This document shows positions 6,831 through 14,172 of a stretch of 18,900 nucleotides of DNA, piece by piece. The notes under the pieces were generated by a model, which was not told the origin of the DNA, ran no database searches, and saw only the letters and a program-made list of their open reading frames with translations. This stretch comes from Gammaproteobacteria bacterium UBA3532 (GTDB lineage Bacteria; Pseudomonadota; Gammaproteobacteria; Enterobacterales; UBA3532), in the NCBI GenBank assembly GCA_002376965.1, contig DFOV01000336.1:1-18900 (forward strand), given 5' to 3'. Position 1 is the stretch's first letter. Each line of letters begins with the position of its first letter. The translations under genes were made by a program, and so were the position numbers.

Positions 6831-7700
6831 TCAAAGTATATATACGAAGATAAACAAACAAACCCAAACAACATCAACAAAATGCCAATACCAAGCTGTC
6901 GCTTGAAAGGCGAAGTGTTTCTCTTTACTAAAGTGACCAAAGAATGCAATTCGAACAAACATGATAAAGAGCATTAACGTTCCAATGGTCACATGCATAC
7001 CGTGAAACCCGGTCAACATAAAGAAAGTGTTGCCGTAGATACCAGAGTCCAAACGCAGATTCATTTCCTGATAAGCATGTAAATATTCTTCAACCTGAAG
7101 GAATAAGAAGCAAACCCCTAGTAAGACGGTAATACCTAAAAAGATAGATATCTGCTTTCGGTTATTATTTTCCAAGCCTTTCTCAGCAAACCAGCAAGTA
7201 ACACTAGAGGCAATAAGAATTAGCGTATTATAAAGCGGCAGCCCTTGCCAGCCCATTGCGGTAGTCTCTGTCCCATCAGGGGTTTTTACTAATGGCCAGT
7301 GTGATTCAAATTCAGGCCAAAGGAACTCTTGAGTTGAACCTTCGCCTAACCATGAAACTGCTAGCACCCGAGCATAGAAAAGCGCACCGAAAAACGCCAT
7401 GAAAAACATGACTTCCGAAAATATGAACCACATCATTCCCATGCGGAAAGAGCGATCCATTTGAGCGCTATAAAGATTATTCATTGACTCGTGTATGACG
7501 TGTCTAAACCAGCCGACCATCATAAAAATGATGACGGCGATACCCGCTGTGAGTATCCAGCCACCATAACCTGACTTACCACTAGTGATATCTGGAACCA
7601 GTGTTCCGGCACCCACAGCGATTAAAAATAGTCCAATCGATCCAACGATTGGCCATGGGCTTTGTGCCGGCACATAATATTTTTCGTGTTGTTCTGCCAT
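6831..7700 (-). CDS. coxC: Cytochrome c oxidase subunit III
   Basis: Subunit III of the aa3/caa3 oxidase, an integral membrane protein that stabilises subunit I and its oxygen/proton-uptake side. Its 289 residues have seven hydrophobic segments, the usual bacterial layout. Family marks are WFRHVIHES (64-72), the conserved Glu96 in MWFIFSEVMFF, the LQVEEYLHA segment, GFHGMHV, and the C-terminal WYWHFVDVVWV. The ATG at 7700 has GGAG about ten bases upstream. It is the last gene of the coxB-coxA-ctaG-coxC operon, 25 bases after ctaG, and is followed by the symmetric terminator at 6783-6807. Confidence 0.97.
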   Translation of the reverse strand: MAEQHEKYYVPAQSPWPIVGSIGLFLIAVGAGTLVPDITSGKSGYGGWILTAGIAVIIFMMVGWFRHVIHESMNNLYSAQMDRSFRMGMMWFIFSEVMFFMAFFGALFYARVLAVSWLGEGSTQEFLWPEFESHWPLVKTPDGTETTAMGWQGLPLYNTLILIASSVTCWFAEKGLENNNRKQISIFLGITVLLGVCFLFLQVEEYLHAYQEMNLRLDSGIYGNTFFMLTGFHGMHVTIGTLMLFIMFVRIAFFGHFSKEKHFAFQATAWYWHFVDVVWVCLFIFVYIL

Positions 7701-7725
7701 TTGCCGTAATCTCCGTAACTACGAA

Positions 7726-8283
7726 TTACTTGCTTGCCAACTCAGCCTGCTCGATAGCCTGAGTAACATTAAATAGTGAATAAGAAAGTGTTATTGTTCC
7801 GTATTCCTTAGGAAGCTCTGGATCAACAAAAAATGCTACGGGCATATCAACACTTTCACCCGCTTTTAAAACTTGCTGATTAAAACAAAAACACTCTGTT
7901 TTCTTGAAATACGTGGCTGTTAAGCCGGGTGTTACCGATGGAATAGCCTGACCGGTTATTTCCTTAGCCCCCATATTAGTCGCTCGGAACATGACCTTTT
8001 TAATCTCACCAGGATAAACTTTAATCTGGCTTTCTAAAGGCTCAAACGACCAAGGCATACCTGGGTTAACTTGTGTAATAAACTGTACAGTGACCAGCCG
8101 GTCAGTGTCGATCGTAGATGGCCTATCATCGGTAACAATGCCTGTGCCTTTGCCATTTAATCCTGTGATTTCACAAAACGTATTGTACAAAGGCACCAAG
8201 GCAACGACAAAAAGTGACATAAAGGCAACGCACCCAAGCAACTTAACAACAAGCTTTTTGTTTTTTTGCGCTAACTCCGTCAC
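7726..8283 (-). CDS. ctaG: Cytochrome c oxidase assembly protein CtaG/Cox11 (CuB copper chaperone)
   Basis: Cox11-type copper chaperone needed to form the CuB centre of subunit I. A short cytoplasmic N-terminus and one membrane helix (about 11-31) precede a periplasmic immunoglobulin-like domain. Key features are Cys37 in PLYNTFCEITG and the copper motif CFCF (Cys131, Cys133) in TECFCFNQQ. The C-terminal half carries FFVDPELP and TITLSYSLF, as in the family. Length (185) is typical. The start is GTG at 8283 (8281-8283 reads cac on plus), with GAGGG seven bases upstream; no nearby ATG would keep the N-terminal helix. The gene lies 14 bases after coxA, its target subunit, which fits co-translation with the protein it metallates. 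Confidence 0.96.
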   Translation of the reverse strand: MTELAQKNKKLVVKLLGCVAFMSLFVVALVPLYNTFCEITGLNGKGTGIVTDDRPSTIDTDRLVTVQFITQVNPGMPWSFEPLESQIKVYPGEIKKVMFRATNMGAKEITGQAIPSVTPGLTATYFKKTECFCFNQQVLKAGESVDMPVAFFVDPELPKEYGTITLSYSLFNVTQAIEQAELASK

Positions 8284-8297
8284 GTATTATCCCTCGC

Positions 8298-9887
8298 TTA
8301 ACTGACTTTAGGTGGTACTTCGAATGTATGATATGGCGCTGGAGAAGGGATACTCCACTCTAGGCCTTCAGCACCTTCCCAAGGTTTAGCTGGCGCTTTT
8401 TCACCGCCCTTAATACATTTGATAACAATGTATAAAAAGAGTAGCTGAGTCAGACCAAAGCAGAAACCACCAATACTTACAATCATATTCACGTCTGCAA
8501 ACTGGGTCGCATAGTCTGGGATTCGACGAGGCATACCTGCTAGTCCCAAGAAATGCATTGGGAAAAACAGCAAGTTAACAAAGATGGTTGATAACCAGAA
8601 ATGCCATTTACCCAGGGTCTCATCGTACATATGGCCAGTCCACTTCGGCAACCAATAGTATGCACCGGCCATAATCGAGAATATGGCACCAGAAACAAGA
8701 ACATAGTGGAAATGCGCAACCACAAAATAGGTATCATGGTATTGGAAGTCGGCTGGAGCAATAGCCAGCATTAACCCAGAAAAACCGCCAATGGTAAACA
8801 AAATAACAAAGCCGATTGCAAATAACATCGGTGTTTCGAAGGTCATAGCACCACGCCACATCGTTGCTACCCAGTTAAACACTTTTACCCCGGTTGGGAC
8901 TGCGATCATCATCGTCATATACATAAAAAACAGTTCACCAAAAACAGGCATTCCCGTTGTGAACATATGATGAGACCAAACAAGGAAGGATAAACCGGCG
9001 ATCGAGGCCGTCGCATAAACCATGGAAGCGTAACCGAACAGTTTCTTACGTGAAAATGCTGGAATTATAGCGGAGATGACACCGAATGAAGGCAAGATCA
9101 TAATATATACTTCAGGGTGTCCAAAGAACCAGAAGATATGCTGGAACATTACTGGATCACCGCCACCAGCAGCATCGAAAAAGCTAGTGCCGAAATATTT
9201 ATCGGTAAGCACCATGGTAACAGCACCAGCAAGTACCGGCATAACAGCGATCAAAAGGAACGCAGTGATAAGCCAGGTCCAGCAAAACAGCGGCATTTTC
9301 ATGTAGCTCATGCCAGGCGCTCGCATGTTCATGATTGTTACCACAACATTGATGGCCCCCATGATAGATGAAATCCCCATGATATGAACTGAGAAGACAA
9401 ACATGGCGGTGCTATCTGGACCAAAGGTTGTCGATAGTGGCGCGTAGAACGTCCAACCGAAGTTAGGACCACCGCCTTCGGTGAATAGTGAAGAGATCAA
9501 TATCAAGAAAGCAAAAGGTAGTATCCAAAAGCTCCAGTTATTCATCCTTGGCAGCGCCATATCTGGCGCACCAATCATCATTGGAATCATATAGTTTGCC
9601 AACCCAGTGAAGGCAGGCATCACCGCACCGAAAACCATTACCAGTCCGTGCACAGTGGTCATCTGGTTAAAGAAGTTAGGATCTACAATTTGTAAACCTG
9701 GCTGGAACAACTCGGCACGAATAATCATTGCCATGAAGCCGCCGGTTAAAAACATAATAAAACTAAACCATAAATACATTGCCCCAATATCTTTATGGTT
9801 GGTTGTCAGCAACCAGCGCATAATGCCTTTTGGTGGCGCGTGATGGTGGTCGTGGTGATCGTGATGGTCGTCTAATACAGCACTCAT
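8298..9887 (-). CDS. coxA: Cytochrome c oxidase subunit I (A-type heme-copper oxidase)
   Basis: Catalytic subunit carrying heme a and the heme a3-CuB oxygen-reducing centre, and pumping protons. The 529 residues have twelve membrane segments. Ligands visible: His80 (heme a), His257 with Tyr261 in WFFGHPEVYIM (CuB and the cross-linked Tyr), His306/His307 in WSHHMFT (CuB), and His392/His394 in VVAHFHYV (heme a3 and heme a). Proton-channel residues are present: Asp109 in GAPDMALPRMNN and Glu259 (D channel), and Lys335 in VPTGVKVFNW (K channel). This is the A1 pattern. The N-terminus has a His/Asp-rich stretch (residues 6-16). The ATG at 9887 has GGAGG eight bases upstream, in the 14-base gap after coxB. 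Confidence 0.99.
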   Translation of the reverse strand: MSAVLDDHHDHHDHHHAPPKGIMRWLLTTNHKDIGAMYLWFSFIMFLTGGFMAMIIRAELFQPGLQIVDPNFFNQMTTVHGLVMVFGAVMPAFTGLANYMIPMMIGAPDMALPRMNNWSFWILPFAFLILISSLFTEGGGPNFGWTFYAPLSTTFGPDSTAMFVFSVHIMGISSIMGAINVVVTIMNMRAPGMSYMKMPLFCWTWLITAFLLIAVMPVLAGAVTMVLTDKYFGTSFFDAAGGGDPVMFQHIFWFFGHPEVYIMILPSFGVISAIIPAFSRKKLFGYASMVYATASIAGLSFLVWSHHMFTTGMPVFGELFFMYMTMMIAVPTGVKVFNWVATMWRGAMTFETPMLFAIGFVILFTIGGFSGLMLAIAPADFQYHDTYFVVAHFHYVLVSGAIFSIMAGAYYWLPKWTGHMYDETLGKWHFWLSTIFVNLLFFPMHFLGLAGMPRRIPDYATQFADVNMIVSIGGFCFGLTQLLFLYIVIKCIKGGEKAPAKPWEGAEGLEWSIPSPAPYHTFEVPPKVS

Positions 9888-9901
9888 CTTGCTACCCTCC
9901 T

Positions 9902-11080
9902 CTACTTGGTTGCTTGCTGTTTGTGGTCACGCACAGTGCGTGGTTGAACGGCATCGCCAGTGTCATTACCCCAAGCATTACGCTCGTATGTAACCACGGC
10001 CGCAGTTTCAATATCATTTAGCTGGTCTTTGAAGGCCTGCATGGCTGTACCCTGAACCCCATAGACAACTACATCGATATGTTTACTGATATCACCGAGC
10101 GCAACAGCGCTGTCTTTCAACGCAGGGAACGCTCCAGGAATACCTTCACCATTCGGCATGTGACATACAGCACACTTAGCATCGTAAATTTTCTTTCCTT
10201 CGGTCATCAGCTCTTCTAGAGGCCAATCGCGTCCATAGGCTTCATATTCTATACGCTTAGCTTCTGCAACTTTCTCTTGTTCGGTATTTAACCAGCCATC
10301 AAAGTCTTTGGTATCAAGCGCTTTAACCACTACCGGCATAAACCCGTGATCTTTACCACAGAGCTCCGCACATTGGCCACGATAAGTACCAGGTTCATCA
10401 ACCTTGGTCCAAGTCTCATTGATAAAGCCTGGAATAGCGTCTTTTTTAACGGAGAAAGCAGGAACCCACCACGAGTGAATAACATCATTGGCGGTGATAA
10501 GAAATCGAACTTTTTTGCCTGTTGGGATATAGAGAGGACGATCAACTTCTAAGAGGTAGTTTTCGCTCTTTTTCTCTTTATTGTGGATTTGGCGTTGCGA
10601 AGTTCCCAGGTTACTAAAATAGTCGATATCAAGTTTACGACCATTATAGTCGATGTATTCATAGCGCCACTTCCACTGATAGCCGGTTACTTTTATGGTA
10701 AGTTCGGCATCCGAGGTATCTTCCATTTTCCGCAGGGTAGATGTTGCTGGAACGGCCATTCCAATAAGAATAATGATAGGAACGATGGTCCAAGCAATTT
10801 CAACCTTCACGCTTTCATGAAACGTGGCAGGCTTAACCCCTTTCGATTTTCTGTGCTTAAAGATGGAATAGAACATTGCCCCAAAAACAATGACCCCTAT
10901 AATCACACAAATCCATAGGATAATTTGGTGAAGACTATACACGGATTGACTAATCTCCGTCACGCCCTCGGTCATGTTATAGCGCATACTCTTCGTTTGC
11001 TCACCCGCCATTGCTTCAACAGACGCAAAGCCACTAGCAAGCAGCGCTCCTCCGGAACGCAAGTACCGACTCAAATGCAT
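9902..11080 (-). CDS. coxB: Cytochrome c oxidase subunit II with C-terminal cytochrome c domain (caa3 type)
   Basis: Electron-entry subunit. In order: a signal-like N-terminus (1-25), two membrane helices (about 50-75 and 95-113), and a periplasmic cupredoxin domain with the aromatic path (YQWKWRYEY, 134-142). The CuA ligands are His202 and the Cys237-x-Glu239-x-Cys241-x3-His245-x2-Met248 cluster (CAELCGKDHGFM). The C-terminal extension at about 285-365 is a class I cytochrome c: heme site CAVCH (Cys303, Cys306, His307) and probable distal ligand Met347 in GVQGTAMQAF. With 392 residues it is longer than plain CoxB, because of the fused heme domain. This makes a caa3-type oxidase that can take electrons directly from the bc1 complex or soluble carriers. 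The ATG at 11080 is preceded by GGGAGGAGAGGT. First gene of the operon. Confidence 0.98.
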   Translation of the reverse strand: MHLSRYLRSGGALLASGFASVEAMAGEQTKSMRYNMTEGVTEISQSVYSLHQIILWICVIIGVIVFGAMFYSIFKHRKSKGVKPATFHESVKVEIAWTIVPIIILIGMAVPATSTLRKMEDTSDAELTIKVTGYQWKWRYEYIDYNGRKLDIDYFSNLGTSQRQIHNKEKKSENYLLEVDRPLYIPTGKKVRFLITANDVIHSWWVPAFSVKKDAIPGFINETWTKVDEPGTYRGQCAELCGKDHGFMPVVVKALDTKDFDGWLNTEQEKVAEAKRIEYEAYGRDWPLEELMTEGKKIYDAKCAVCHMPNGEGIPGAFPALKDSAVALGDISKHIDVVVYGVQGTAMQAFKDQLNDIETAAVVTYERNAWGNDTGDAVQPRTVRDHKQQATK

Positions 11081-11382
11081 ACCTCTCCTCCCTAAAGTAA
11101 GGGAACCAGCCTCTCAACTGGTATAACTTGTTAATTTTTTTTGATGATAGTGGATGATTCTCCCCCAACATGGAGAATCGGCACGAAGTATACACCATCA
11201 AATATAAAGGTGCGACAGTTTGTCTCAGGTCAAAGTGGTTAGCCTTAAATTGGGCTATAGGTAGCGAAAGCTTCTTCCTGGTGATAGGCCAACAAAAATT
11301 TGATAGATTCTGCTGTCACAGCGCGCCAATTATGCTACCTTAACCAAATTAAAATAACCGATTCGGAGGATATGCTAGCTAT
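11081..11382. promoter_or_regulatory. Intergenic control region between coxB and a divergent small gene
   Basis: A 302-bp gap with outward-facing genes on both sides. On the minus strand it holds the coxB Shine-Dalgarno (11082-11092) and a possible -10 box TATACT (11192-11187) without a convincing -35. Just downstream is an 8-bp perfect inverted repeat (11156-11179). A smaller inverted repeat, ACCAG/CTGGT (11105-11122), lies near the ribosome site. On the plus strand, GGAGG (11365-11369) precedes the small gene. TATGCT (11331-11336) could be a -10, but no good -35 accompanies it. I recognise no FNR, ArcA or LexA site. Confidence 0.45.
11156..11179. promoter_or_regulatory. Perfect 8-bp inverted repeat near the predicted coxB transcription start
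   Basis: GATTCTCC (11156-11163) and GGAGAATC (11172-11179) are exact reverse complements separated by eight bases. The repeat starts seven bases downstream of the possible coxB -10 box. It could be an operator for a dimeric regulator or a hairpin at the 5' end of the coxB leader. No T-run follows on either strand, so it is not an intrinsic terminator. Confidence 0.5.
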
Positions 11383-11631
11383 ATGGAGCTAACCAAACAT
11401 CATCTTGGCCACCCCATTACTATTTTGTTAGCCAACAAGAAACGCGAAGTTATTTTCTGCGGCTGGTTTCTTGAATCGCCGATGGTTCAGCTGCTAAATG
11501 ACGACGGCTATCTCAGTGGCGAAGTCCATGTTATTAAGCCTGCTCATATCGTAGACGTACCGCCGTTGATAGGCGAGCCTCCGGCCATTTATTGCCCACC
11601 ACACCCCAACATCGATCCCTATAAGCATTAG
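11383..11631 (+). CDS. Small protein of unknown function, divergent from coxB
   Basis: An 82-residue protein that I do not recognise. It has no signal peptide or membrane segment, so it is probably cytoplasmic. Visible features are an N-terminal KHHLGHPITILL, a strand-rich middle (KREVIFCGWF, GEVHVIKPAHIVDVP), and a Pro/His-rich C-terminus (PAIYCPPHPNIDP), with Cys and His residues that could bind metal. The composition looks like a genuine small folded protein. GGAGG lies 13 bases before the ATG at 11383, rather far. A closer ATG at 11372 opens only a six-codon frame (MLAIWS) that ends inside this gene. It converges with the glycosyltransferase-like gene and is divergent from coxB. No terminator is seen in 11632-11692. 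Confidence 0.6.
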   Translation: MELTKHHLGHPITILLANKKREVIFCGWFLESPMVQLLNDDGYLSGEVHVIKPAHIVDVPPLIGEPPAIYCPPHPNIDPYKH

Positions 11632-11692
11632 GCATACCTGAATTTAGACAAATTGACTGGCGCAGTTTATCAATAATACATTTATACCGATT

Positions 11693-12787
11693 TTAGCCAA
11701 TTAGCGTGTTCATCATTTTGACGAGTTTTGCGACTATCTGTTTCGGCTTTTCTGGTGTTATGAACATGCTATCAGCACTGGGTTTAATATGTCGTGCTTT
11801 TGAAAAAGCCGACATCAAGTCATCAAGAGACGAAGATACTGTAAAACATTCTGACCAGTTGTCTGCTCCATTACTTTCCAAAGCGATAAAGCCTGTATGA
11901 CTGAGCAACGCCCAGCAGTAGTCACGCCATAGTGCATTTCCTTGACGCAAACTTAAAACAACACCAGACACTCTTGGCAGTGGCTGATCTGGGTCGATTA
12001 GAAACCAGTCGATGCTTTGCTCGACATTCATCGCCAACGCTAAGCGATCTAAGTTTTGGCGCGTGCTGGTTCGTTCCTGTTGATAAAAAAACTGAAAACG
12101 AACGCTTCCCCATTGGCTAGCAAGCGCGGGCAAGACCTTGACTACCTGCTCAAGCACAACAAAGGGGACGCCATCAATAGGCACATTCAGTGTCGTATCA
12201 TATTCACTCCCGCAATGGACATCCGCAACATCCGCTAAGATTGGGAGCCGCTTTGCGGGACATACTGTCTGATATTGTCGAGCCACTTGCTCAGAATATA
12301 ACTCCGTCGTTAGCAGTAAGCGTTGACATTGCTTCCCTTGTGATTGAGTTAACGTCCGACTGAGTGAGCGCACCATATCATCACCATCCCATACCATAAT
12401 TGCTTTTGCCTCAAGCAACTTGGTAAGGCTCACAAAGCTAGTACGCCATTGACCTATGCCGCCAAAACAACACAGTATCAAGGGTAGACGCTCGGAGGTT
12501 ATTTGACGGACACGACGTCGAATTTGGTTGGTCAAATACCAGTCTCTCAGAAATGGAAGGTTTGGAGTATCGATGACAAAAAAAGAAGCCAACCCAATTG
12601 CTCGGTATGGAGCCTGGCGAGAAGTTTGAAACGCATTCACCAACCAGCGGCCGAGTGATATTCGTTTGGGCTCGAACCAAAGCAGCTGGCGCTGCTTTGC
12701 GATCTCACGAATCAAATCTTGTTCGGCGACATCAAGCAAGTATCCCCTCGCATTCAGCGCCACCACAGCATAACGGGATTTATCCAT
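11693..12787 (-). CDS. Divergent glycosyltransferase-like protein (GT-B type suspected)
   Basis: A 364-residue soluble protein that I cannot place firmly. The layout resembles a GT-B glycosyltransferase N-terminal half: an N-terminal strand (YAVVALNARG), LLWFEPKR (35-42), a LPLILCCFGG strand (101-110), an acidic segment VWDGDDM (132-138) comparable to the DD region before the 'AD.V..S..L' helix, LLLTTELYSEQVARQY (157-172), and LPILADVADV (181-190) at the usual linker position. The C-terminal half lacks a clear nucleotide-sugar-binding E-x7-E signature. It may therefore be catalytically divergent or an accessory partner. The ATG at 12787 has a purine-rich AAAGGGAG only two bases away. It lies 47 bases downstream of the TIGR03087-like transferase on the same strand and is probably co-transcribed with it. 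Glycosyltransferase assignment is an inference from fold pattern and neighbour. Confidence 0.6.
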   Translation of the reverse strand: MDKSRYAVVALNARGYLLDVAEQDLIREIAKQRQLLWFEPKRISLGRWLVNAFQTSRQAPYRAIGLASFFVIDTPNLPFLRDWYLTNQIRRRVRQITSERLPLILCCFGGIGQWRTSFVSLTKLLEAKAIMVWDGDDMVRSLSRTLTQSQGKQCQRLLLTTELYSEQVARQYQTVCPAKRLPILADVADVHCGSEYDTTLNVPIDGVPFVVLEQVVKVLPALASQWGSVRFQFFYQQERTSTRQNLDRLALAMNVEQSIDWFLIDPDQPLPRVSGVVLSLRQGNALWRDYCWALLSHTGFIALESNGADNWSECFTVSSSLDDLMSAFSKARHIKPSADSMFITPEKPKQIVAKLVKMMNTLIG

Positions 12788-12834
12788 TTACTCCCTTTCA
12801 GGTTGAAGGCCGAAGGACCTAACGGGTTAAGCTA

Positions 12835-14067
12835 TCAAAGAATCTGTTTCATTAAGTGTTGGTATCGCTGAAAAAGCTTATCCCAACAATAGTTCTTTTC
12901 AATATATGGCCGGAAGCATTCCTGAAATGGTACCAATCCGTTTATGATACCTAAACATTTGTCAGCAAACATACTGGGAGATCCAGCGACAAGATCGGGC
13001 AACCAATCAGCACTTATTAGGCCTTCCATTGCATGTGGCGTCATCACACAGGGCTTGCCCATTGCTAGAGATTCAAGCACCTTATAGTGAACGGCCTTGC
13101 CCTTCTTTACAGGAGCAACGGTTAGTGCGGCCCCTTTTATATACGGGCGCACATCATCGACCTCACCAGTCACTTTAAACTTTAAACTTTCAGCAGCTTT
13201 CAGCAGCTTTTTAGATGGGCAAGACCCAACAACGTGAAATGTCGCCGTTGGCGATTTTTTCTTCACCAAAGGCAACACCTCAGAAGCAAACCATAATACA
13301 GCCTCTTCGTTGTAGTACTCATCCATCGCACCACAAAAAACGATGGGAATTTCTTTTTTATGGAAAACCTTGGGAAGTTCACGCTCAGGAGAAAAATACT
13401 CAGTTTCAACACCATTAACAAAGGTAGCAACTTTATCGCTAGCCTCTGGACACGAGCTGGTAAAGATGCGGGCATTTAATCGAGAGGTAAAGATAATACC
13501 TTTGAAGTGTTTCGCTAATTCGCGTTCACTTTGCTCAATTTCTTCTAATTCTTTTTGGAACGCTTTTTTGGCTAAAGGGCCTTTGGTAGGCTCAAATTGA
13601 CGCCATGAATCTGACTCAACTCGCTCGAAATCAGCCAGACAAACTACACCATTTTTAGCATGTTGAATGGCGTACTGCGCCATTGGCAATGAGTTAACAA
13701 TGATGCACTTAACATTTTGCTCCGCTACCGTCTTTTCAATCCATGCCTCAAGATCATCATGTCGAAACAGATTGCTGGTCAGTGAAGACTTCGCAAACAA
13801 ATTCATGGCAGTGGCTTTAATTGACCCCTTTGAGGCCTGACGAACAAAGTGATGGCTTTTACAAAATGAGGGCATTTTCTTGTAATCCAACTCATCGTTC
13901 TTATCACACAAAAAGCCCGCTACATGCACATCAAAGTGGTCGCCGAGGCGACGGAGCATATGATAACTACGAATTTTATCCCCTCGATGCGGGGGATAAG
14001 GAATACGATTACATAGAAAAAGGACTGAACCTTTGGATTTATTATTATTAACCACTTTTAATTCCAC
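12835..14067 (-). CDS. Sugar transferase of the PEP-CTERM/EpsH-associated type (GT4-like)
   Basis: A GT-B glycosyltransferase of 410 residues resembling the TIGR03087 'PEP-CTERM/EpsH1 system associated' sugar transferases, which act in exopolysaccharide or related glycan synthesis at the cytoplasmic face. Visible: the N-terminal signature LFLCNRIPYPPHRGDKIRSY (16-35), DFERVESDSWRQ (146-157), VNGVETEYFSP (218-228) at the domain linker, FCGAMDEYYNEEAVLWF (244-260), and the donor-binding region VTGEVDDVRPYIKGA (299-313) through KVLESLAMGKPCV (329-341), with Lys329 and Glu332. The start is GTG at 14067, the first start codon in frame after an upstream stop. Its Shine-Dalgarno is poor, and GTG at 14055 is an alternative. 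No exosortase or PEP-CTERM substrate is in the window. The next gene on the strand is the divergent glycosyltransferase-like protein. Confidence 0.85.
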   Translation of the reverse strand: MELKVVNNNKSKGSVLFLCNRIPYPPHRGDKIRSYHMLRRLGDHFDVHVAGFLCDKNDELDYKKMPSFCKSHHFVRQASKGSIKATAMNLFAKSSLTSNLFRHDDLEAWIEKTVAEQNVKCIIVNSLPMAQYAIQHAKNGVVCLADFERVESDSWRQFEPTKGPLAKKAFQKELEEIEQSERELAKHFKGIIFTSRLNARIFTSSCPEASDKVATFVNGVETEYFSPERELPKVFHKKEIPIVFCGAMDEYYNEEAVLWFASEVLPLVKKKSPTATFHVVGSCPSKKLLKAAESLKFKVTGEVDDVRPYIKGAALTVAPVKKGKAVHYKVLESLAMGKPCVMTPHAMEGLISADWLPDLVAGSPSMFADKCLGIINGLVPFQECFRPYIEKNYCWDKLFQRYQHLMKQIL

Positions 14068-14078
14068 ACCTAGCGCTA

Positions 14079-14105
14079 GCGCATTTACACTGCAAAGTGT
14101 AGCGC
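14079..14105. repeat. Bulged stem-loop upstream of the sugar transferase gene
   Basis: TACACT (14086-14091) and AGTGTA (14096-14101) form a perfect 6-bp stem with a 4-base loop. It is extended by GCGC/GCGC (14079-14082, 14102-14105) after a 3-base one-sided bulge. It lies 12 bases before the GTG start on the minus strand, so it would sit in the leader RNA or be an operator. The direct repeat TGACAC-N4-TGACAC (minus strand, 14125-14110) lies just upstream. Confidence 0.35.
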
Positions 14106-14147
14106 ATTATGTGTCAGATAGTGTCAAAAAATTTAACTTTTTTGCCC

Positions 14148-14162
14148 AAAGGCACCGCCTTT
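14148..14162 (-). terminator. Weak hairpin after ssb
   Basis: AAAGGC (14148-14153) and GCCTTT (14157-14162) form a 6-bp stem with a 3-base loop, 10 bases beyond the ssb stop. On the minus strand it is followed by GGGC and an A-run rather than a T-run, so it is a poor intrinsic terminator and may only be a 3'-end-stabilising hairpin. Confidence 0.25.
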
Positions 14163-14172
14163 TAAACCTAAA

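Noticed and set aside
6831..11080. Possibility that the oxidase is a quinol (bo3-type) oxidase
   Set aside because: Subunit II has the full CuA ligand set and a cytochrome c domain, both absent from quinol oxidases.
13173..13210. Small tandem duplications in the sugar transferase gene (CTTTAAA twice, CAGCAGCTTT twice)
   Set aside because: They encode a Lys/Ala/Leu-rich helix at a position that keeps normal spacing between conserved motifs; low-complexity coding bias explains them.
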